A stretch of 64,000 bases of DNA, from contig JAPXFQ010001710.1 of the NCBI GenBank assembly GCA_028564705.1, positions 558,001-622,000 of the forward strand. Direction: 5' to 3'. The stretch comes from Apricaphanius iberus. Taxonomy: Eukaryota > Chordata > Actinopteri > Cyprinodontiformes > Aphaniidae. This document shows positions 33,297-45,025 of the stretch, one piece after another (position 1 is the first letter of the stretch; the number at the start of each line of letters is the position of its first letter). The position numbers and the translations under genes are program-made. Below the pieces are notes generated by a model that had not been told where the DNA came from, did no database searches, and saw nothing but the letters and a program-made list of their open reading frames with translations.

Positions 33297-33655
33297 GGGC
33301 TGCACGGTGGTGCAGTGGTTAGCACTGTTGCCTTGCAGCAAGAAGGTTGTGGGTTCATATCCCGGCCCAGGGCCTTTCTGCATGGAGTTTGCATGTTCTC
33401 CCCGTGCATGCGTGGTTCCCTCCAGGTACTCCGGCTTCCTCCCACAGTCCAAAAACATGAATGTCATTAATTGATGTCACCAAATTGTCCTTAGGTGTGA
33501 GTGTGTGCATGGTTGTTTGTCCTGTTTGTCCTGCCCTGTGATGGACTGGCAACCTGTCCAGGGTGTACCCCGCCTCTCGCCCGTTGACAGCTGGAGATAG
33601 GCACCAGCACCCCCGTGACCCAAATAAGGATTAAGCGGTAAAGTGGATGGATGGG
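33297..33655 (+). mobile_element. tRNA-derived SINE with RTE-like tail, nearly full length
   Basis: The head is GGTGGTGCAGTGGTTAG (A-box) and GTGGGTTCATATCCC (B-box). The body holds GGAGTTTGCATGTTCTCCCC and TCCTCCCACAGTCC. The 3' part has CCTGTCCAGGGTGTACCCCG and ends in GGATGGATGGG. The ending with GATG units resembles RTE-type LINE tails, suggesting that such a LINE mobilised it. It is the best preserved of at least five related copies in the window. Confidence 0.8.
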
Positions 33656-34024
33656 TTCTTATTGGACCTTTTCGTAATTTGACTGGACTAGGGTATTCAA
33701 AAGTGTTCAATTGACTCTATATTAAATCCAGAATGGAATTTAAAGTATTTAGGCCAAAGCACCTAAGTGCTCTAATGGCCTATTTTATCTATAATGTTTA
33801 CTTTAAGCAATTAAGCATTATTAATTGGCTTTTCGGAGGCCTAAATAACTCATCAAAGACATCAGTTGTGCATGAAATGCATGTATTTTAAGGGTTTAGG
33901 AAAAGTTGCAAAGGAATCGGCTCAACAGTTCCCCCCGTAAACTTTCTAAACTGCATGCCTATATACCATAGTTTATCGTAAAGGCATGACATTTGGCGTT
34001 CTTGTAGAGCTTCCCGATACCCAC

Positions 34025-34180
34025 CTAAAAACCTAGATTATGAAATTCAGCACACCTATGTATTGAACGAAGACCTACAAAATAGTCTCTCAGTGCCATG
34101 ATCCATACCCCAGAAGAAGTCAGCATTTTGTATCAAAGTATCATTTTGTGCCATTTACACAGGTTTTATCTGAACAAACT
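34025..34180 (+). repeat. Dispersed repeat, copy A
   Basis: AAATTCAGCACA, then CATACCCCAGAAGAAGTCAG and TTTTGTGCCATTT recur in the same order at 37970-38130. The family is unknown and no ends were identified. Confidence 0.5.
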
Positions 34181-34810
34181 CCTAGAGCTTTGAACTTAAA
34201 GAGTCCAAAATGTGTGAGGATAGTTATAAGGCAATGGGGATCAAAAGTTATCAAAAGGTTTTTGCTGGGGCTAAGCCTCAAAGTAAGTATTTTTGCCGTA
34301 AACTTATTGTTGATAGTTGTTACTCAGGGTTCTCCCCACTATAGTTTGACGGTGGCAGCCGCCATCGTGGAATTGTAATTTTTTAACAGGGTTTTTCGTG
34401 TTTTGTCTATAAAATTAATGAACATGATTTTTTCACACTCATACTTTTTTTGTGTTTCACTGGTGGATGGCGCTCAACATAAGAAGATGCATTTTCTGCC
34501 AACTTATGTATCGGAATGTGAACGTGAGTTATTGACCTCATATCCTAATTTGAGAATCCCAACGACACTCCCAGGGATTTTTGGCCTTCATGGGCATTAG
34601 TTGGTAAGGTCCTCACAAGAATACAGCTGGCTGTAATGATTTTTAAGTATACACTTGCCCCATAACCCCTAGAAACTACAGACTGTCACTTAAAAATAAA
34701 TAAAAAAGTATTGTTTTAATCCTAAAATATCCAAAATATTTAAAAGTTGTCATACTTTTGCATGTGGTCTTAAAAAAAAAAAAGATATGTATAAAAAAAT
34801 GTTCAGGTTG

Positions 34811-34951
34811 ATGCAGTTCCTCCCCATCACCACGGTGCCCTTGTTAACCACTTCCATGGCCAAGCTGGACCACTACGCTGACCACCTTCTTAGAATGGTC
34901 AAAAGGAAAGGGGGAACAGCTAAGCAGAGTAACAATCTAATCTTTAGTTGA
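34811..34951 (+). other. Isolated 46-codon ORF of unknown origin
   Basis: ATG 34811 to TGA 34949-34951 encodes MQFLPITTVPLLTTSMAKLD followed by HYADHLLRMVKRKGG and a short tail. The composition looks protein-like and the GC content is above its surroundings. I do not recognise the sequence and see no splice sites. It may be a scrap of a gene or transposon, or chance. Confidence 0.25.
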
Positions 34952-34967
34952 CCTTGATTGCGCTTAA

Positions 34968-35868
34968 AGGGGTCATCACCTGTTACTACAGTGGATACCT
35001 ATGGTCTTTAATCAGCTTTGAGGCCATTTAAATAAAGTCTAGTGAAAAAAAATTAAAAGATGCTTTTCTGACCCTTTTTTTAAACAGTATTGTCGCAAGA
35101 CTCCATGAAATATTTCGGTGGTCCTGGATGGTCATTATAATAATGCAAATGAGGGGCACATTGATTGGTTGCAGCAACCACTCTTTTAAACAGTTCATCC
35201 AATAGCAGTAGTAAAAAAAAAGGGACTTTCAGTTTGATATGTCTGACAACGTGAAACAAAGCAAAAACACCACATAATAGCAAATGTTTAACTCAATAAC
35301 TCTAAATGGTTAAAAAGTAGAGCTGCAATTTACTAGAGACGGATGAGACTATCAGTTTAGCCGGGAAAAGGACCTCTTCCCGACCAGGCCGGGGACGCTT
35401 GCTTCGGTTCTGCCGGGCCGGACACCTTCCCCCTCGGACAAGCCAATGGCTTCCCGGGGAGCTCACCCAGCAGCTGCTGGAACTTGCTAGCCTAGCTGCT
35501 AATGAGGACAGTATTCAAGCAGAAAAAACACAGTAACTCACGCACCTTATTTCTTCCTTTTCTGTTCTCCAAATCCAAATTCAGTAGCAGGTAGCACGCC
35601 ATTACTCCATGGGAGAGGGGCAGTGCAGGCTATAGCAGCATGTCCATATATGGTAATATCCTGCTGGTTTGACGTCAACTCAGCACAGAAACCAAGATCA
35701 TGTTTTTAAGGGTGCATGCAAATGAAGTGCACGTGTTCTGGTTAGAGAAGCCAAGCATTAACAAACACTGGACTTTTAAATATTGGCTTCTCGGCCAGTA
35801 TAAAATTAATAGGAAACCATTATATATATGTTTTTACTCGAAAAAGAACATTTTAGGTGATGACCCCT
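34968..35868. mobile_element. 901-bp MITE with TTAA target sites
   Basis: The ends AGGGGTCATCACCT (34968-34981) and its exact inverse (35855-35868) are each flanked by TTAA (34964-34967 and 35869-35872). A TTAA duplication is used by piggyBac and Kolobok transposons. The ends here fit neither consensus well enough for me to choose. The centre has a GC-rich patch (35370-35500) and no transposase. Confidence 0.75.
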
Positions 35869-36006
35869 TTAAATATTAATGCTCCTTCACCTTCTGCGTC
35901 TGTCGTATTTTAGTATTCTGTAGATCCACGTGAATCATAAAAAATAATACTAATGAAAAAATGCAATTCATCCACTTCATTTAAAATTGGTTTAGTGTAT
36001 GATTTA

Positions 36007-36729
36007 GGTTGTATTCAGACCAGAAAAGTCTTTGGGTCCGGTTGTTTGGTCCGGGAGCTGCGTTAGAATGCATTTTCAAAAAGTGTGGTGACACGGTTTG
36101 TTGAACTGATTCGTGGTTACGATCACAGACAGGGTTGTGACAATGATTGAGCGATAAGTGGTAAGTGGTCAGACTGAAGCTAATCTTCTTTCCCGTTAAC
36201 CTATTGCTCAGCTGTTTATTCTGACAAAACTGTCTTGCCATGATCTCCCGTCAATTTCGCGTCAGAGCAGCTCATGCAAGGCAAGTTTCGCGATGCTCTG
36301 TTTGAAAATTTAGAACAGCGAATGCGTGCAGTAAACAGAAGGAAATTATGCGTTCTATATGCTCTTACCCCTGATATGTTCTCAGCAGCATGATTAAACA
36401 TAAGATGGAAGATCCGGAATTAACAACATTCACTACAGCATACGGGATATTGATTTGTAGCGCTGCGAGTCAAACGTGTGGGTTAAAGAATATGAATGAT
36501 TTGACAAAAAGGCACATGTATTGTGGAGTTGGTTCGGATCGAGACTGTTTGTAGTCAGACTTGAAGGGAAGTGAACGTCTGTCCGTTTAGAATCGGATAC
36601 CACCTAAAAAAGGTGGTCTCGGTCCGGTTCTCTGATCTGCAGCAGGATTCATTTGTATGAATTCACACCTGCATAACAGAACTCTGGTCCGTTTAAAGTG
36701 GACAAAACAGCGTAGGTCTGAATACACCC
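36007..36729. mobile_element. 723-bp Harbinger-like MITE
   Basis: The ends GGTTGTATTCAGACC and, inverted, GGGTGTATTCAGACC match at 14 of 15 bases and are flanked by TTA (36004-36006, 36730-36732). The 3-bp TTA duplication points to PIF/Harbinger mobilisation, though the ends differ from the 4.5-kb element at 14430. No coding gene inside; two open frames of 60-86 codons look incidental. Confidence 0.7.
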
Positions 36730-36732
36730 TTA

Positions 36733-37965
36733 GAAAAAAGATATGGTCAATATTTCTGAAATTAGACATTTTCTGATCAAATACCAGGGAACAGGCAGAG
36801 GGGAAGCAACAATGACCTATGTTGTCATACTTGTTCACCAGTCATGAACCTTACAATTGAAAAAGGTTTATTTTGTCACTTTACCAAGACATTTATTTTC
36901 CTCCAAAGAAACTTTTTTTTCTTCTATCATCATCTTTCATTGACAAAAGACTGCTCCTACCTTTGGACTTCTGTTTTGAAGAAAAGATTTGCTCTAAAAA
37001 ATGGAAAAATACCCGCTGAAATAACAGAGCTTTTTACATGCTGTAATGTGGCTGTTTCATTGTCACCCAAGCAAGTATGCATTACTTGAATCTTGTTCAT
37101 TTCAAAAAAATTAGTCAGAATGCTTCACCAATGTATACTTTACCTGAAAGTTTGTAATAAAGTCAGGTCAACTAAACAAACTTGTGTTCTATTTATTTAA
37201 TTTAAAAATGTTAATATAGTATGTTGAAATACTGTTAAGACCACTTAACACTGTTTTGCACTGTTTTAGTATAGCTTGTTTTGGTTAAGTAGATTTTGTT
37301 CAATCGTGTCACTTGAACTGAACATAAGGTTAGTTAGGTCAATATTATGACATTAAGATAATGGAACATAATTTTCTTGATTAGCATTTAATTGTCTAAG
37401 TTTAATTAGATTTACTTAAAATGCCTATTAATTCTATAATAAATTGTATATTTAACTAACCCAATCGTGTGGAACCAGTTGACATAACTTGGTTGAGTAA
37501 ATACAACATTCCATTTCTTAGAGTGTACCAAAGATGATGTGTGTCATAACATACCATCATTCATCACATTCATAGACTCATCTGCTCATGTCACCTAGGC
37601 CTCCACCCCCTGAGAACAGGAAGTGTAATGATTTACTTAGAAAGGTTCATTTTTGACTCAATTTAACTAATCAACATCAAGCTGTGGTGAATCACTGAAC
37701 CCAGTTGGGTAACTTGTTCTCCATTACTGAGAATTTTTGAAAGAGGGAGAGGCTGTGGCAGCATGACACACCATGTTGTCACACTATGGAAATACATTTG
37801 GCCCTGATTTCCACATACAGCATCTGATCTGCACCAAATTCAACAACATGGATATCAGTCCAACCCTGTTATGTATTCAAATATTTGGTGGATGTGGCCT
37901 AATTGATGCGCAGCATCACCTAGAAGCAACAAACAATTAGCAATACCCAATGCCTTGAGCTAGGA
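36733..37965. other. No gene seen
   Basis: AT-rich DNA. The stretch 37130-37525 looks like part of a non-autonomous element by composition but lacks detectable ends. Confidence 0.45.
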
Positions 37966-37969
37966 TTGT

Positions 37970-38130
37970 AAAATTCAGCACATATACTGTATGTAGTTTC
38001 TAATGACCTGTTAAAGTCTTTTAAAGCCAGGTTCAATACCCCACATGAAGTCAGTCATTTAGATCAAAAGCGACCACTTTGTGCCTTTTCAGCACTTTTT
38101 CATGCAGATTTGATCTGCAGGCACAGTGGA
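37970..38130 (+). repeat. Dispersed repeat, copy B
   Basis: AAATTCAGCACA, CAATACCCCACATGAAGTCAG and CTTTGTGCCTTTT correspond to the copy at 34025-34180 in order and orientation. Spacing between the blocks differs. Confidence 0.5.
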
Positions 38131-40140
38131 AGAGTGGAGGTGACGTTCAGTCAGTGTAGCGTAGTGGTCACATGCACAGGCCGAAGTAGGGCTGAGCTGC
38201 GAGGGCCGTTCAAGGCTGCTTATAGCTTTAATTATTCTTACATCTAAAGCGCTGAAAGAACAACTTTCGTCTTAGATTAAAAAACTAATAGTTACTTTGT
38301 ATTCCTGAATTATTTCAGTTTATTGCTGCTATTAAACTTTGATTTCTTGATTGTCTGGCCTGAAGAGCCATTGTTTCTTTATGTCCCCATCTTATGGTGC
38401 GATCAAGTTTACTCTTCCGATTTGGAAATTGGGAAATTTCCCAGTTGTCTCGCGTCATTTCTCTGTGACACACCCCCTTTAGCTCGGAATAGATGAGCTC
38501 CAACTCGGAGCTCTTGATAGACCGATTAGAGCGGACAACTTGGAGAACAAAGATGGCTGCGCCTGTAGTTGAGATGTATTTTCTTTGTATTTATATTATG
38601 TTGGTCATTTCAATGTCGTTTCTAAATGCTCTTACACACTGGACTACATTGCTGCTTTAGTCTGGTCACCAATTTATAGATTGCATGGTCTTGTTGTGTG
38701 TGCAATACAATGTAAAGCTTTTTTTCATGCTAGTCTGCGAAAGATGCTATGTCGCTAACAATAAAAATAACAATGACTAGCCTGCCCCCTGCACTATGAC
38801 AGCTGCTGCCCAGATGGCGTCCATGTTCTTTCCAACTCGGTGGCCACAAAGACAAACTGTAACGCTATAACTGGGGAATACGTCCCGTTCTCGCGTACAG
38901 TGACTCAGACGTGAGAGTGTCAGAGACATATCAATAGTAGCCTTAACCTCTAAACTCCTGGCCAATCAATGGCCTCTAAAGCTGAGAAAGTTGTGCTGAG
39001 AGGTTCTTCCTGTTGAAAGGGAGTCATGTCTTTCCACTGCCAACCTTTTTAATCTGCTGGGGGATTTTTTTTATCACATATTACCTTTGAGTAATTGGGA
39101 TAGTATAATCTACTGAATATACTGAGGTTATATTAATTTATGTTGTATTATGGTATATTGAAATTGATTCCTTAGACACTTTTTAGCTAAAAATGTTCAA
39201 TAGGGCAATATATTTTTTAACTATATGATTTCCTTTAAATGGCAGCGGCTTTGGGAGGCTGCATTGCTATATGATTCTTTGGACATTAGAGTGTTTGACA
39301 TTTTCAATGTGTGCAAAAAAAGGAATACTGATCCTGTGATGTACATTTTTCACCCCGGGGTCCAGATTTCCCCAAGCATAAAGTATTGGCTCAGTGAGAC
39401 TTCTATAGCAGGCACACAGGCTTGACAGGGCTTCTCACTGAGGCACAGAATAAGACAGAATGGATTATATCTAATACCGCAAAGCCTAATTCGACAAACC
39501 TTTCCTTTCCATCCCCTGGGTTCCGCTTTGCCCTAACGAAAATAGTATAGGGAGCAAGAAAGAAGGGTGTGGGAAGAAGAGGAGAGAGACAGAAACTTCC
39601 TACATATGAAAGGCTGAGACAAGCATGTCAGAGGAGCTGCTCTTGCGGTTTTGCATTACTGGTGCTGAAACATTCTTTCAATCAAAACTGGTGACACTCA
39701 AAACAATTCAGCTTGCTTTTTTAAATGTATTTCCTGATGCTTATTTCCATTAAATTTCAAAAGACTGATCTGTGGCTCTCTAGGTTTTGCAAAATGTCTT
39801 CATGGGGGCACATTTGCCAGAAGTTCATTGAAATAGTGAGAGTTATGTAAGATTTAGAGTGTTTTCCATTTTCAACAAAGCATTTTCATTTTTGCTCCAA
39901 ACTCATTTAAACTGACAGGTCTAACCTGCTTTTCTTCTTTCAGGTGATGGAAACAAATGATGAGGGTTTAGAAAGAGTTGTGCTTCTGGCTTCTCTTTGT
40001 ACAAGCTAGTGTCACACAATGGCATGTGCAATAACAAATCATTTGTCAACTTACATAAATAGACAGGAAAAAGTGTAAAAAATGTGGAAAAAGAGTACTT
40101 TTTTGGTCCTCATATGTCACATGGTTTGGAAAATTAGAAC
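38131..40140. other. No gene seen
   Basis: A tRNA-like patch (GCGTAGTGGTCACATGC near 38158) hints at a decayed SINE head at 38140-38260. About 38390-38970 reads like a CpG-bearing DNA-element relic without identifiable ends. TTCTTCTTTCAGGT near 39935 resembles a splice acceptor but no exon follows. Confidence 0.4.
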
Positions 40141-40469
40141 CTTTAACCTTCATGTTGTATATGTCAGCCTTAAAATCTGAAATGGTGGTCTTGTCCCAAG
40201 TGGAGTTGTATAAGTTTAAGAAGTATAAGTATTTGAGGGTCTTGTTCAGGAAGGAGGTAAAAATGGAGGGAGATCGATAGAGATTTGACTCAAAAAGAAA
40301 ATATTTTGATTTTCAGATTGATCTACATTACCATCATTTATAGTCAAAGGCTTTGAGTAGTAGATATATGCAGTTGAAATGAGTTTCCTCTACATCGTTT
40401 GAGAACTTAAATGCTTTATAGTGCAAGGGCAGTTTATGTAATATTGTCGTTTGATGATTTTGAACAGGA

Positions 40470-40737
40470 GGGTTAGATAACGACACGTGTCTCAGGGGGT
40501 TGGAACTTGTCTTTTAACTGGAGGATTGCTGGTTTGAGCCCCAGCTCTGTCAGTCTTAGTTGTTGTGTCTTTGGGCACAACACTTCACCTACCACCTTCT
40601 GGTGTGTGCCAGATAAGGCAGTCTCTACCAGGGCAGCTGTGGCTACAATTGTAGCTTCCACTTTCCTCTACCAGTGTGAGAATGACTGAATAGTGGAATT
40701 GTAAAGTGCTATATAAAAGTGCAATCCATTATTAAAA
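40470..40737 (+). mobile_element. tRNA-derived SINE
   Basis: GGAACTTGTCTTTTAACTGG and CTGGTTTGAGCCCCAGC are the tRNA-like head and B-box. The body has TTTGGGCACAACACTTCACC and GCAGCTGTGGCTACAATTG. It ends in AAAGTGCTATATAAAAGTGC, an order typical of a common fish SINE distinct from the families at 13494 and 33297. Confidence 0.75.
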
Positions 40738-41192
40738 CATACTTGTTTTAATGGCTTGTTACATGCTTTTTTTAAGGGTATTCTTTGAGCTACTCTTCTA
40801 GTTAAACATTTTCCAGCTCAATCAAAACTTACTTGCTGTCGTTGCTTCTTTAGGAGCAATGCAATGGTAGGCAGACCCACTGGAAAAAGCCAGCACCCGC
40901 TGATGTCCTGCTTTGCAACACTGACACTCCAATGGAGAAGTATAAAAGGAAAAACGTCTCTGTTGATGTGTCTGGGTGCAAAATTGCTGATGGTAAAGTA
41001 TAAACTAGGCTTTAGAGATGAGAATCTTGGTTATCCTGGAGGGGTTTAGATTAGAACTGTTGCTTCTCCACATCGAGAGAAGCCTGTTGAGGTAGGTCAA
41101 GGCATCTGGTTAGGATGCCTTCTGAACAGCTCCGATAATTTCCCACTGAGGGGAGACTGAGAGGAAGAGCCAGGACACACTGGAGGAACTAT

Positions 41193-41229
41193 CTGATTCT
41201 GATTCTGATCTGATTCTGATTCTGATTCT
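41193..41229. repeat. Hexanucleotide microsatellite (CTGATT)
   Basis: About six copies of CTGATT, one of them shortened, inside the LINE relic. Confidence 0.8.
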
Positions 41230-41300
41230 ATGTTTCTCGGCTGCCCTGGGACTCCTAGGTGGCTGGGGTGAGCTCCTCCTCCTGCTTCTGTTTTTCAAGG

Positions 41301-42585
41301 CAGATAAAGTGGTGTTAAAAAAAAACATTTTGCAGCCATTGAATGTGCATGTTGTTCCACTTAAATAGATGAGAGAGACCTTTAATTTTCACCACAGGTA
41401 CACTCAGAGGCAGACTCACCATTAGGCAAAGGTAAGTGATTGCCTTGGCCCCAAAACACTTTAAGGGCCCCATGATGAACACTAAATGGAGAAGTTTATT
41501 GGGTGTGACGGCTGCTGGGTATGCAAGTTCCCTGCACTTTTTTCAGCTCTTCCAAGTCTTTGATATGTGGTTACTATTTTTTTACAAGCCATCTATAAAC
41601 GTATCTTAAGTGCGCACACGCTGATGCAGGTGGATCACAGTCAGGTATTGCATGCAGAGCAGCTTGTTCAGCAAACCAGCCAGATTAAGCAAAAGGAAAA
41701 AAACTGTACTTATATTTTCCCAAACAAGCTGTAAGTTAAGTTATGCTGTTGCATGCAGGTAATATTAGCTAAATGATGGCAAGCTAATACATGCCTATAT
41801 ATTGTTTTAAAATAGTTAACAATGCTAATGTGTCTTTTTACATTCCCTGCTAATTAGCTAATACTTAAAACAAACACAGTTCTCTTTCATTTCTGCTCAG
41901 AATTTATACTCACTATAACTCTCACATTTTTTTGCCCCAACAGAAAGATCAGAGTCAGGGAGGAGACATAGACCAGCAGCCAGCATCTTACTGTTATTTT
42001 TCTGTGTGAAGAATCTTAAATTATTGTGGAATTTTCGTAATTTTCCAACCGCTCATTTGAATGCTAATACTGGACTAGGAAAGGAAATATATTGGTATAT
42101 AAGCTCAACGAATATTTCTCTCCAGCTGCCACTCCTTGCAGCCCTTTTGTAACAGAGTGAAAGGTCTGCTAAGCATGTCATATTGTCTTGTTTTGTTGCT
42201 GAAAGTGTGCTATACAAATACATTTGCCTTGTCACAAATATAGCTTCCTGACACACACTGTTATAGAAATGAAGATTATGTATAGAAAATACATTTTTTT
42301 TAAACAGTTAACAGTGTTTTCTTCTTTTTTTTAAATTCAGTTCCAGACATCTAAATTCTGGACATTAGTGCAGTCTAGATATTGAACCAATGAATAATTT
42401 AAATACAGGCAATTTTTTGTAAGTTGGAATTGAAATAGGTTCTAAACAACAGCTGAAGAGGGCCTCATTTCTTTGTTCACCTTATGACCCCAAACTGCTA
42501 AATCTGCCACTTCAACTGTGGGAGACGGAATGTTAAATTAAATAAATAAATAAACCATAGGAATGGAAAATAAATATATGGCGGT
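41301..42585. other. No gene seen
   Basis: AT-rich DNA without coding signal or recognised repeat. Confidence 0.5.
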
Positions 42586-42589
42586 GAAG

Positions 42590-43060
42590 TGCTTTTTATG
42601 TAGCCACTCCTTCGTTGCCTGGCTGGTGTGTTTAAGATCATTGTCATGCAAGGATATCAGCCACTTTTTATGCTCTCGCTGACGGAAGGAGGTTTTTGCC
42701 TAAAATGACACGATACATGACCCCACTCATCGTTCAATTCAAATCAAGCATCCTGTCCCCTTTGCAGAAAAGTAGTCTTTAACCACAACTTTTCCACCCC
42801 ATGTTTCACAATTGGTATGGTGTTATTGGAATGCAACTCAGTTTATTCCCATTCCAAATAGAGTGAGTGCCACTTATACCAAACAGTTCTATTTTGGTCT
42901 CATGTGACCAGATGACATTCTCTAAATCCTCCTCAGGATCATCCAGATGGTATCTAGCAAACTTGAGATGGTGCTGGACATGTGCTGGCTTAAGCAAGAG
43001 GACCCTGAGCTGTCTGGAAACAGAGGCTTTATTATTGGTTTTCATACATTGTCCCTTTGT
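42590..43060 (-). pseudogene. Tc1-like transposase fragment
   Basis: The minus strand reads LRVLLLKPAHVQHHLKFARY, HLDDPEEDLENVIWSHETKI and ELFGISGTHSIWN, then a remnant of the glycine-rich block. The VIWSHETK block holds the position of the first or second catalytic Asp (usually WSDE), replaced here by His. Frameshifts break the 3' part. The helix-turn-helix N-terminus is missing. Confidence 0.7.
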
Positions 43061-44289
43061 TTTCAGAACATATTACACACATTTTATTTTCTAACTGAAG
43101 AAACTTTACAAACTTGGACTGACCGTTTTAACATGAATGTGTAGAACATACGTTGAGCTTGGCTAGCTTCTCAGCTCCCACTACATCTTTGAATGTTTTA
43201 ACATCTACTAAATGTTGTACGCTGCATGTAATATGTATTTATGAAGTAAAGGTATTTTCAATGGTTTCCTAAAATCCTGTTACGATTCCCTGATATGTGA
43301 GTAGGAGAAGCATATCAGAGCTTCTCGCGATTTTGCACCAGACCCTGATTTAGCAGCTACATGTGAATAACTCATTACCTCCCAACGGAATACATGTAGT
43401 GAATTGGAAACTACAGATTCAAACAAGGCCTGTGTTCTTGTCATCTTGAGAAGCTCAGCGACAGAATTTTTTATATTTTTACACAGCAGGAATTGGGAAG
43501 TCATTCTTTGGACAACAACTTGTCTTGTTTATTTTGAGCTGTGACACACAGCCAGTGGCTGCTGATGCATTGAGCTCAAGTGGAGGTTGGGCTGTTGTCA
43601 ACGCAGTGGAATTAGAGTGTGAACATTAAGCTGCATATTCAGAGGGTTGATTGTTGTATCTGTCTCTAAGCAGCACATACAGGATGACACAACACAGAGT
43701 TGTGATTATCTTGGTGGCACGAAAAACACATGAGAAACAAGTTCATGGTCTAATGTCAGCCTAAGGATGTAAGAATCAAAACCTTAGAAATTAATACTGC
43801 ATGCTACATTTTTGAATGGTTAATGTGTTTACTGATGGTTCTGATAAGAACTGTTTGAGCAAATTATCACTTTATTCAACAGAATATTTAAGTAAATTAA
43901 CATGGGTGATCACACTTTGATTATAGTGTGGGTATCTCCCAAAAAGACCTAAAAGTCAGTGTATGTCTAGCAGGATCCATCATTTAGGATTGTCATGTCT
44001 AATCCCATTTGTTATTCACACTCATCCTAACCCCCTTTTTTTATTTATACCCCGCTATGGTTACACCCTTTCAGCTCTTTCTCTGAGAGGGTGAAGGGAC
44101 ATAGCTTTTTCTTGCTTTTATCATATTAATTATTCAGTTATTCACGATTGATTAAATTATTTTCTCTATCGATGTAATTTGTTTACAATGAGCACAAGTA
44201 ATAAAATATGTTTCAATTAGAATATGTTAGTGTCACATTCATGTTTATAATATTAAGTTTGATCTTTTACAAATGTATACTTATATTTA
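43061..44289. other. No gene seen
   Basis: AT-rich DNA without coding signal or recognised repeat. Confidence 0.5.
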
Positions 44290-44645
44290 TGTCACATTGT
44301 GACTTTTTGTTCCGGTTTTTGTCTCTGCGTCCTGATTACCCTAAGCTATTTTGAGTTTCCCCTGATTACATCCCTGGGTATATATATGTTACCCTGTGCT
44401 CTTATGTGTCTTGCTGGACGATTGTTGTCTAACGTCGTCTTTCCATGTCGCTTCCCCATGCTGTGTCCTCATTCTGTGCAGTTGTGAGCCTGTTTGGACT
44501 TTGGACCAACCATAGAAAAGGAAATGGAAGAGCCACAAATGATTACCCTTTTGTGTGCCATGCAGGCAGCCAAAAACTCGTTACAGGCAAAAGACTCACC
44601 TCACTTGGGTGCACGGTTGGCCTTCTGTCCTCCCGGCGTAGGGTC
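44290..44645 (+). mobile_element. LTR and gag-leader-like remnant
   Basis: 44290-44520 is pyrimidine-rich with GTATATATATG (TATA-like) and CTTGCTGGACG, resembling fish Ty3-type LTR and leader sequence. ATG 44524 starts MEEPQMITLLCAMQAAKNSL, a plausible gag-like start, and stops at about 44658. No polymerase follows. Treat as a probable retroelement relic. Confidence 0.35.
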
Positions 44646-44904
44646 TCAGAAGGTATGAGGCTGTCTGTCCCTCCAGTCCACCATCCACCAGCAGTCGTCG
44701 TCACTGTCCTAGGGCCGCTCCTACCCTTCATCAGGAGGGCTCGTTGGGCATCTTCCCAGATTCCCAGAGGGCTGCCCGTTGTCGGGATGGTCGTCAATCA
44801 GTAAGCGATCCTAATCCTTACAGGGAGGTTGTCGACCTCCCTGTTCTCCAGAAGCCTGCCCAGCACCACAGAATTCAGGCCTACCAAACTCTCGATGGCT
44901 GTAA

Positions 44905-45025
44905 CATACACAAGGCAATTCAAAGTGCTTCACAGTTGCATATATTAAGAAAACAGATAAACAGGAAAAAAAATCGACTTATAATTAAAAATAATGAATT
45001 ACAATAAAAAGCAAGAGAGCAGATA
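44905..45025 (-). mobile_element. L2-type 3' tail fragment
   Basis: CAAGGCAATTCAAAGTGCTTCA followed by an A-rich region matches the start of the insertion at 48517 and the tail class of fish L2-like LINEs. Only the 3' tail is present. Confidence 0.5.

Larger units (their letters stand above)
40145..41300 (+). pseudogene. LINE reverse transcriptase C-terminal fragment, SINE-interrupted
   Basis: Two blocks belong together. About 40150-40290 (GAAATGGTGGTCTTGTCCCA, then AAGTATTTGAGGGTCTTGTT) and 41010-41300 (GCATCTGGTTAGGATGCC, then GAGCCAGGACACACTGGAGG, then GTTTCTCGGCTGCCCTGGGA) match, by memory, the end of a widespread fish LINE ORF. A SINE separates them. Stops in all frames. The clade is not assigned. 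Confidence 0.55.

Noticed and set aside
39930..40000. Possible exon after TTCTTCTTTCAG
   Set aside because: The acceptor looks good but the following frame (VMETNDEGLERV) is short, has no good donor and no known match.
44445..44804. 119-codon ORF in the LTR-like region
   Set aside because: It starts within the leader and is in a different frame from the gag-like start at 44524; no domain seen.
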